Part shown: positions 56,401 through 64,000 of the stretch, piece after piece
Position numbering within the stretch: the stretch's first letter is position 1
How the letters are laid out: every line of letters begins with the position of its first letter
From: Marisa cornuarietis
Taxonomy: Eukaryota; Mollusca; Gastropoda; Architaenioglossa; Ampullariidae
Direction: 5' to 3'
Assembly (NCBI GenBank): GCA_004794655.1
Contig: SMMW01000626.1
Location: 1,024,501 to 1,088,500 of the forward strand
DNA length: 64,000 bases
The notes under the pieces: model-generated
The model's database searches: none
What the model was told of the DNA's origin: nothing
The model's input: only the letters and a program-made list of their open reading frames with translations
Translations under genes and position numbers: made by a program

Positions 56401-58359
56401 GTTGCGGGAAAAGTAGGCGACACCCCATATTTCAGAAAACACGGTCTATAGAAAGAACAGTGCAGGAAACTTTGTGTCCAAGGCTGACACAAGAGAGGAG
56501 AAAGAGAGAGCGTGTGTGTGTTTGTGGAAGGAGGGCGAGAGGAAACAACAGACAGACGGACAGATAACTGACAGACATATAACGAACGACAGACGGATTT
56601 GCTGGCAGTCTTTAAATATTTCTACGAGATTTCCATAGTTTAAGGTGCTGAAAGTAAGGATGGGGACTAGAGTGAAAACGAATGCTCTGTCTCAGGGACA
56701 GGGGCCCTGATAATATCATTGTTTACATCACACTTTTCTAGCGCACAGCAATAAAGGCATGTATCACTAGAGTAAACAAATGGTTCGTCCTCGTACAAAA
56801 TGGGCAGTGCAGTGGCCAACTGAAGGCCATCCCTCTCTACAGCGAAATTTCCGTCATGAATGTGTCAGCTTATCCACCATGTCCCGCCGTACATACTTGG
56901 GCGTCGAGCGCGAGTCGCTAGTTCAATAACTTCTATGGATGGCGGCAACATCACGCACAACGTCTCCTCCCACCCAACCCAAAACCCCCCAACCCCCACT
57001 CCATTCTCCCAAAAGATGGCAAAAAAAAAAAAATGCTCAAGTACAAACAAGTGATCGCGAGCATGTCTGCTTCGACTTGAGCATTCCTTGTGATCGCCAG
57101 CAGACAGAAGAGTTGTGAGACACTCCAGTACCGCTCCGCGCACACGGACATGCGACACCACCGCACCATTTGTTCAGTTTCGTAACAACCAGCCTTGCTG
57201 CTTGTCTCTTGACACTTGTGCACCTTCAGGGCAGCGAATTCGAAAGGGCTTGAGCTAACTTGAGTTGTGTCTGGTCGTTGGCTTTGCGGTGCATGGCGGA
57301 CACAGAAGAGTCTGCTGGCGGGCAGTGCGAGTAGTAATCCTGACAGAGGGCTAGAAGTAAGGGCATGTTATACTGAGCATCATGACAAGAGATGGTGCAC
57401 ATGTCAACAGAAAGGCGAAATGCAGGGCGGGGTGGGGTGGGGGAACTGTGGTAATCACTTTGTGCACTGGACACCCTCGTTGCTACTCGTGTCTATACTG
57501 CTACTGTGAAGAGGGATGACACAGAGGTGGGTGTGTGTGTGTGTGGTGGGGGAGAACAAGCTCAATCATCGCCATGCTAGCATCTCGCTGCTGGAACTCG
57601 ATTGTTGTCTGTAGCGCAGTCCCGGCACAAATTATTTGCAGCCCCTTTCCCCTCCCCCCCACCCCAAATCCACGTTCCCTCCCTCTCACACAAAATGCGC
57701 AGGTACGCACACAGGTACGCACACAGGTACGCTGGCTCTCACACTGGCTCTCTCCTTTTGAATTGTCAGTCAAGCACACACAGTGTCAGTGTCAGTCAAG
57801 CGCGCAGTGTCAGTGTCAGTGTCGTGAGGACACACTGGGCCGTTGTACGAGAGCAGCATTATGGAAGCCACAAATGTCACGCATTACAGAACCTTCAGCG
57901 TCCGCCCAAGGTGACTGCCCGCCCAGCTGCACGCCAACAAATTGTCAAAGAGGCCCACTTCCGGCGATGACGTTACCATCTAACTTCCAATCGGATTCAG
58001 CCAGGACGAGGCACGACCAGTCAACCACCAGCCAGGGCTGAGAGGACCGTTCCACCGATGAGCTGCCAGGCTGGTATTTGAATGTGACCAGTCAGCTTTG
58101 TCACGCTGGTAGACCTGTACGACCAATCAGCTTTATCAGGATGGCAGAGCTGTACTACATCCGATGTCAGGCAGAGCGAGTGGCGCAAAAAGGCTCGACC
58201 TGCAACGAGCTTCTGACATGTTGCAAGCAGCCCTGGCGGCTGTGTCAGTCTCGGTTGCCCTACACAGGGTCTCTAAGCACATTCCTAGCTGCCAGTTGCT
58301 GCTGGCCTCTCTCATGATGCACTGGGCGTGTAAGCTGAAGCAAGGAGGGGGGATGGGCG
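50469..58359. other. Long stretch without recognisable genes
   Basis: I see no supported exon here. It holds a 29 bp minisatellite (51061-51200), TG/GT runs (51663-51734), a C run (about 54881-54892), short GGTACGCACACA and GTGTCA tandem motifs (57700-57830), and a somewhat GC-richer zone from about 54.3 to 58.4 kb. Frames of 80-170 codons exist but overlap on both strands without splice or motif support. Confidence 0.4.
51061..51200 (+). repeat. Minisatellite, 29-30 bp unit, about five copies
   Basis: Units start at 51061, 51090, 51119, 51148 and 51178 (last partial). Consensus GATTRCCTAGTTTGTATACA then RCATTCTGT, with the copies diverged 15-30 percent from one another. Confidence 0.82.
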
Positions 58360-58580
58360 CTACGTGTTCACTATGACAAGACTGTTCTTGGTTGGCGCTG
58401 TAGGCGAACTGTTGGTGCCAGGCGGCGTCGGCGGGTCACGTGATCGTTGTTCTGGGTTCTGGCTGGCTGTGGGGGAGGCCAGGACAGTGGCTGTCGTCGG
58501 CGAGCTGCTGAGGCTTGACGGGACAGTAGTTACTAGGGGCTCGATCACCGCCCCGTCTGTCACAACGCTTGGTAAGGGGG
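58360..58580 (-). CDS. Unidentified Pro/Ser/Thr-rich protein, last coding exon
   Basis: Acceptor GGTTTGTCGACAG on the minus strand, two bases completing a codon, then LPSVVTDGAVIEPLVTTVPS, a Ser/Thr/Pro-rich run with TASQNPEQRSRDPPTPPG, ending KNSLVIVNT and TAG (58360-58362). The incoming phase equals the outgoing phase of the exon at 59321. Composition suggests a disordered cytoplasmic or nuclear tail. No domain or family is recognised. A weak donor just before the stop could allow an alternative end at 50468. Confidence 0.58.
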
Positions 58581-59320
58581 CTGTCGACAAACCAGCCACA
58601 GGGCAAGGCGGTTATTAACACCAGTACATCACAAACAATACAGGTCCAGAATAATACAATAATACAAACTACGATAATAGTAAAGACAAGTAGACAGTTC
58701 TTCTCTCTCTCTGTTACATACACCCGCGCGTGCATTCTTACATGTTGTCATGATTTGTGGTAGTGCGAGATTGCTTAGTGTTGCATCGTTAGTTTCGTCA
58801 ATGTCTATGTCGTCATGTTTCGTTTTACCTAGGAAGGAATAAGCGATGTAAATGAACTTTTGTAAAAAGTGTATTGGAAAAGTGAAATTGAAACTATTGT
58901 GTGTGTGTGTGTGTGGTAGTATGCGATGAGAGTGGATTAGAGAGGAAAAGGAAGAGTACAACCGACGCAACGGTAATAAGGAATAACGTACTATACATGG
59001 CATGCTTGGTGGTTAGTGTACGTGTCGTCTTTTCTTTTCTTATCACATGAGCATGTCTGTGCGACTTCAACCCATCCGATTCTCTCTCTCATGCACATAA
59101 ATAAACTGTTTCTCCAAAACCTCAAAATTTACAAAGCAGCTTTCTCTTCCATAGAATAGTCGCTCGATCTTTAATGACCAGAGAACACTTAGTAATGTTT
59201 GTCCGGTCAATTAAAGGTCGTGGTCTGCTTTAAGAGAAGGACATAAACAATGTCTTTCTGGTTAGCTGGAGGACAAAGTCCACACGACAGGCGGACACAT
59301 GACTGTCCGTGGTTGCTCAC
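58581..59320 (-). other. Intron of the unidentified gene
   Basis: 740 bp between the two downstream exons. It has a GT run (58895-58916) and nothing else of note. Confidence 0.5.
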
Positions 59321-59476
59321 CTTTCTCCTGCACCTGGTCCTCCACGTTTGATCGGGGTTCAAACACTGGGAGAGAGGAGGTGATGGATGGAGTCGGTCCA
59401 ACAGCGGAATTGAGGGTCACCTGGGCATTAGGGGCCACCAGTAGACTGGACAGTGCCGTAGACGCCCCTTGTGCAT
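59321..59476 (-). CDS. Unidentified Pro/Ser/Thr-rich protein, middle exon
   Basis: 156 nt between acceptor GAACACTTTCAG and donor AAAG/GTGAGC. In the phase set by the exon at 62444 it is fully open: AQGASTALSSLLVAPNAQVT, then LNSAVGPTPSITSSLPVF, then EPRSNVEDQVQEK. Phase 1 in and phase 1 out; the length is divisible by three, so skipping would keep the frame. No homology is recognised. Confidence 0.58.
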
Positions 59477-61326
59477 CTGAAAGTGTTCAGTTCTAGGTGA
59501 GTGTGCTCTCTGCTGGTCGGACACATGATTGAGACTGTGTTGATACTGACCATAGGAGGCGCGCCTGTCGGCGGACTGACAATTTAACACACTTTGTTTG
59601 GTGCTGACTAGTTTACTGAATGACAAATATCTAGATTGCTCATTTCATGCCTAGGCTCCTTTCTGAAGTCAAAACATTTTATAGGTTCTACAACTGATTG
59701 AGATCCTATTTAAAGTCAGAAGCATGGGCATATCATTGCCAAAGCATGGCCCACATTCTGTGACAAATGGCCAAAGTAGTATACGACATTTATCAGCTTT
59801 AACAATTTGCCGTGCAGTAGACTGAGTACACTTGGTTGTATAATGATGCTGTTGAACTCATTTCCAGACAATATTTCTTACATTATTTTATAAAGCTACT
59901 TCATGCGGTTTTTTCCAACTGTTTGTCGCTCGAGATGCTAAACAGATATCACCACGATACTATGCCTTGCTCAAAACGATTAGAACATTTTGCAAATTAT
60001 CTAAGCTCATTTAAAATTATTTCTCATCAATGTTTGACTTCATTTTCAAACATAAACAAACTTGATTATTCATAGTTCAAATTTACACTGTGTTAAGACA
60101 AAATGTACACATCTTGTAGTGATACCTCATTAACACATAAACACGCTCGCACACCCACGTACATACAAGACTCACTTAAACGAAATTTCTGTCATTCATT
60201 AAATTAAATATTAATGCAAAGAGTCCAGTAAGCCCGACATTACAAGATACCAGATACATGACATGCAAGTTTTAGATTTATCGACTTCCACATCAAAGCA
60301 TTACCTTTTTACAAGCATATTAAAGGGAGTGACATGTAATCTACCGATGTATCTACCTTAATGCAAGACAAAACACACTGTGTTCAACATCACAACTTGT
60401 TTATCTTAAATTTCTACATCAAAACTTGACAAAGGATACATTATCTTTAACAGACTGATAATCAAATTTATACAAAAATGTCATTCACGACACGAAAGCA
60501 TTACAGCTAATTACATTTACTGACTTTTGAATAATGACATGTTACTATTTCAAGAAAGTCTTGTACTAATTTTTTTTTAATCAAAATGTTACCGAAAACT
60601 GACTCCTGCAGCAGTGGCAATGTAAAGCGAAGCCGATATGTTTATTCAAAAGATGTAGCTGAGTAGTGTAATCCAACCAACAAAATATCCATACATAGCT
60701 GGGCTTCATATTGACAAAATGCTACACCTAAGATCTCGCTACAAACTGTGAAGGTGCTCAGAGTGCAAGGTTGCACACAACATGCAAGTGTGGGTCCAGA
60801 CAAAGCTAACCTGTGTGCAGGGCGACATGCTCGAGACCAGGAGTGGGCGGAGGTGAAAGGGGGGGAGAGGGAGGGTGAGCGACTGTCCTGTTAACAGCAA
60901 GATGCACGCACACGGCAGTACTGCTCACCTCTCAAGCAGTCAGCAGAGAAGACACAGGTGTTAAACTATAGTTTACTTAGACTCTCACCATTCAGCCATT
61001 TACAGCACTCTGTGACATTTTTTGTATAGAGGTGATTGTGATATATTGTCGTGCGCTGTGTTTGTATGTAAAAAGTAAGACTATCAAAATAAAACCAGCA
61101 AATTGACATCAACGTAGCTGTACGTCGTCGGCCAACAGTCACAAGGGCAGGAAACGAATAATACTAGAAATGAAATGGAGAAGCGTGACTGCCTTGAACA
61201 GATATGAACAGCAGACGAACACTTTTGTGATCTACGAAAAAAATAAGATGTTGTTCATGACAGTCGAAGACCAGAACAACCAAGCAGGAACAAGGGATGT
61301 GAGGTAACAACTTTGTTTTTGCCCAG
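59477..61326 (-). other. Intron of the unidentified gene, left part
   Basis: AT-rich, no recognisable exon or repeat on either strand up to the plus-strand candidate at 61327. Confidence 0.45.
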
Positions 61327-61605
61327 GGTGAGGGAAGCCAGAAAAGACTTAAAGGCTATGCCAGTGTTTTCTGTAAGCCAGGCTGCACAAATCCAAAGTT
61401 ATGTCTTTTTTGTCATCTACTGTGGCCTACGTTAAAGAAAGTTTACATTAATTTTCGCTGGAACTACCGCAAGCTGCCGGCAGAATACAGTTCAGCATTA
61501 ATGAAGGCGAAAGCGACACTGGATAACACAGAAAAAGACCTGCATAGTGCAGCTGCTGCTGTCAGTACAGAGACAGCATTTAAAGAGCAGTTTAATCTCA
61601 CCTAG
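61327..61605 (+). CDS. Candidate terminal exon on the opposite strand, Cys-containing
   Basis: After a good acceptor (CAACTTTGTTTTTGCCCAG) a 92-codon frame runs to TAG (61603-61605) without an early ATG. It begins GEGSQKRLKGYASVFCKPGC, has a cysteine cluster (CKPGC ... CLFC) and a helical, Lys/Ala-rich second half with YSSALMKAKATLDNTEKDLH. It lies in an intron of the minus-strand gene. No upstream exon was found and no family is recognised; 92 open codons could occur by chance in 64 kb. Confidence 0.28.
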   Translation, partial: GEGSQKRLKGYASVFCKPGCTNPKLCLFCHLLWPTLKKVYINFRWNYRKLPAEYSSALMKAKATLDNTEKDLHSAAAAVSTETAFKEQFNLT

Positions 61606-62443
61606 CATTTGCTCTCATCCCTTGTAGTTTGCCTATACCAAGAAGCTCTCTAAATGATCACCGAGGAGCCGACCAAAAAGGAGTATAACACCCAACCACA
61701 GAAAACAACTCTATATCCCAGTAAACTAGAGGAAAATTTGGTCAGATCGTAACACTACATATTGGAAGAGAACATGTATGTCATCAAACTATATTTCAGT
61801 CACAAATGTGTCTATATACGCACACAAAAACCAGACGCGCAAGGAATAGTTCTATAATAAACAATATTTACATATGCACACATGCACGCACGAACCGACG
61901 CGCGCGCACACATGCACACATACACACACATGCGCGCGCAGGCACTCTTTCAGTCAGGGAAAAGCTGGTGGCGGACAAAAAGATGAGGAGAAAAGGCTAT
62001 TGCATGCATGATAACCCACACTGAGCGCTTAGAAAAAAAAATTAAACGTTTAAGGCAGTTTACAAAAAGATATTAATATTAGAAGTAGACAAAAAAAGAA
62101 GACAACAGCCACAATAATGTAAAAAAATGTCGAGAAGAAAAGACAGAAAATATGAGTAACACACAAAATAAAAACAACTGTCTGGTCAAACCAAACAAAA
62201 TAAACCGCGTGCAAGAGATCTTCCACCAATGAGGGGAGAAGCAGATGGTCAAGTGAGAGAAAGAGACTACAGACCACAGGCCAGGAACTGCACCTAACAG
62301 CAAAGAAGGGTGAAGGACACGACAGGCGGGGAAAGAGTGCTCTACGACATCTACACTGACGCCATCACCGCACTGAGATGACGAGAGAGAGAGAGAGAGT
62401 TCACGTAAAAGGGAGATAAGCGGGAGAGACGAGCAATAGTTAC
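61606..62443 (-). other. Intron of the unidentified gene, right part
   Basis: Contains a CA/CG-rich simple stretch (61868-61942) and a GA run (62383-62398). No exon seen. Confidence 0.45.
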
Positions 62444-62620
62444 CGGCCGCTCGGCTAACGTCTGTCAGTTTGAGCGGCGGGCTGGCGGGACTTATTTCTA
62501 GCAGGCGCGGAGGCGACCTGTCGAGGGGCAGCTGGGGCTGGGGTCTAGGGGTCCAACCCCCGTCCGGCTTGTCTGAGTGGTTAAGCACCAACATCGGGAT
62601 CGCCTCCTCGCCGTTCCGGC
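62444..62620 (-). CDS. Unidentified Pro-rich protein, upstream exon
   Basis: 177 nt with an outstanding acceptor on the minus strand (a pyrimidine run of about 40 bases ending CACGTGCCCAG) and donor GGCCG/GTAACT. The frame reads RNGEEAIPMLVLNHSDKPDG, GWTPRPQPQLPLDRSPPRLL, then EISPASPPLKLTDVSRAA, and exits in phase 1 into the exon at 59476. Codons use many G/C third positions, unlike the surrounding intron. No ATG is needed: the frame is open at the acceptor, so the gene continues to the right. Confidence 0.6.
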
Positions 62621-62817
62621 CTGGGCACGTGCAGGCAAGCAGGAGGGAGGCAAACAGAAGAGACAGAAAAAAAACACACACACGGTTAGACCCTCGGCTG
62701 CAAGCAAGTGTTGTAAGGTTTTCTCCGCGCACCCCTTACTGTGTGAGCTCTAGTAAAGCAAGTGGCGCAGCTAATCCACCGGAACCCCTTCCCCCTCCTT
62801 CCCATCCCGGTCCGCAC

Positions 62818-62867
62818 CTTTGAAGAACATGCTGCCCCGTGTCTCGGCACGTGGCGACAGTCGACCA
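62818..62867 (-). CDS. Possible further upstream exon of the unidentified gene
   Basis: 50 nt between a modest acceptor (GTACACGTGCAG) and donor AAAG/GTGCGG. The frame GRLSPRAETRGSMFFK leaves in phase 1, which fits the exon starting at 62620. The short size and weak acceptor keep this tentative. Confidence 0.33.
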
Positions 62868-64000
62868 CTGCACGTGTACACGTCATCAGGACGCGACAAC
62901 TCTGATACGTGTTTCTACGGTCCTATACAGTCTCCCTCCCTTCTTATGCACTCATCTACATTGGCAGTACCTGTTGTTATGACGATAACAGTCTACTTAG
63001 CAACTCAAAGCAAAATGCAAATGTGGAATAATTAATCAATCTCTCATACTCTCTCTCGAACACACCTCTCTCTCTGAGAATATATATGTGCGTGTGTGGA
63101 GAGAGAGAGAGAGAGAGTGGGGGGGGTGTGTGATTTGACAATCCTTAAATGCGGTTAAAAAATATGGGGTGTCTAGATATAGGATTGTCAGATTCCAGAA
63201 CAAATGCATCCATGGCATGTGTAGTAGCTAAAATTAAGGCGACAGTATTTCATACTAGATTGTCTGCCAGCTGCTAGGATACCAGTGCCATCTACTAAGA
63301 CACCAACTAGCACGGTAGAAGCACCATACCTTAACATGGATGGTAGATATACTACATTCTTCGGAGGATAAAGGTACCACAGTTTTGCTAATAGGGAATT
63401 TATACACTCTACTTTTTACGAAAGTGGTAATATATAAGTAGGCTCCAGAGCAGCAAGGACACAGCCAAAGGAAGGATAAAGTAAGACTATGATAACAACA
63501 CTGATGAACAGCAGCACAATGACGATAGAATCAACTAGCAATGAGATGTGCTGGACAGTCAGCATGTGGAGGTGATGCAGTGGCCAAGACTGCGAGAGAC
63601 AGACCAGACAGCAGCCAGAGTTATGAGAGGAATAAAGACCAGTCACTGGTCAGAATTATGATAGTAGGGCCTACCAAAGACTACCAGAGACCTGGAGACT
63701 AGCCTGCGCTTGTAGATTAGAGCTAATCACCGATTCCTCAAACCATTTTAAACACGTAACCATGTTCGCCGTTACATGACTTCGATTTGTAGATTCTGAG
63801 AAAAATTTGATCAAAAATACGAAACTCCATGTATTAGGCATATGCACGCGCTTGTGGCGTTTTTGTAATCATTTTTAGTCTTTACTGGACGATGTTATCA
63901 ACGCCATTCGCTATGAAAGAAACATTCTGAGCATTTAAGATTGTTTAAAAAATACTTATTCTAAAAAGAAACATCCCCCCTCAAAAAAATCCCTGCAAGA
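62868..64000. other. Right end of window, probably intronic
   Basis: AT-rich with a GA run (63098-63117) and a G run (63119-63126). No exon or repeat family recognised. Confidence 0.4.

Noticed and set aside
57535..58041. 168-codon plus-strand frame
   Set aside because: It runs through GGTACGCACACA and GTGTCA tandem motifs and overlaps other frames on both strands; no domain or splice signals.
62079..62732. 217-codon minus-strand frame read as one ORF
   Set aside because: Only 62444-62620 behaves as an exon; the rest is the pyrimidine tract upstream and intron downstream that happen to stay open.
1..64000. CRISPR array, rRNA gene or bacterial operon
   Set aside because: No spaced direct repeats, rRNA segments or tightly packed same-strand genes were seen; the window is plainly animal nuclear DNA.

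Overview
The window looks like nuclear DNA of a lophotrochozoan animal, most likely a mollusc and probably a gastropod. It is AT-rich. The recognisable genes are interrupted by GT-AG introns, and the spaces between are filled with LINE fragments ending in ATT-type repeats, tRNA-derived SINEs and one intact-looking Ty3/gypsy element. Nothing prokaryotic is visible. The species cannot be named from the sequence alone.

Left part (1-13.4 kb): two minus-strand coding exons (855-4322 and 4658-4774) belong to a homologue of USPL1, a SUMO-specific cysteine isopeptidase. They carry the N-terminal Cys motif, a very long acidic/Gln/Ser-rich linker in one 3.5 kb exon, and the catalytic-Cys block ALCWLD. 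The His and Asp of the active site must lie left of base 1. Between 4.8 and 13.4 kb only weak exon candidates are seen, plus a possible divergent promoter near 13.4-13.7 kb.

Middle part (14-33.5 kb): LINE and SINE debris surrounds a plus-strand terminal coding exon (18853-19444) for a 195-residue protein built from two diverged copies of one module. It resembles TEX26-type ciliary/testis proteins, and in human TEX26 lies close to USPL1. At 22.0-25.9 kb sits a Steamer-like Ty3/gypsy retrotransposon on the minus strand. It has identical 165 bp LTRs, a CTGAG target-site duplication, a tRNA-Leu primer site, a gag/pol frame break at an 8 bp tandem duplication, and an integrase that lacks its catalytic core.

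Right part (33.9-47.1 kb): a minus-strand Shaw/Kv3 voltage-gated potassium channel gene has a T1 exon (46343-46885), a membrane exon (36309-37182), an 84 nt C-terminal exon (33956-34039) and a probable 5' UTR exon (47029-47101). Its large introns hold a multiply frameshifted pseudogene of an unrecognised secreted-type protein (39.6-40.4 kb), a SINE and several LINE pieces.

Far right (47-64 kb): mostly sequence without recognisable genes. However, three minus-strand exons (62444-62620, 59321-59476, 58360-58580) have strong splice signals and fully matching phases. They encode the Pro/Ser/Thr-rich C-terminal part of a protein I do not recognise. A plus-strand open exon candidate (61327-61605) lies inside one of its introns. 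No functional link between the neighbouring genes is evident.
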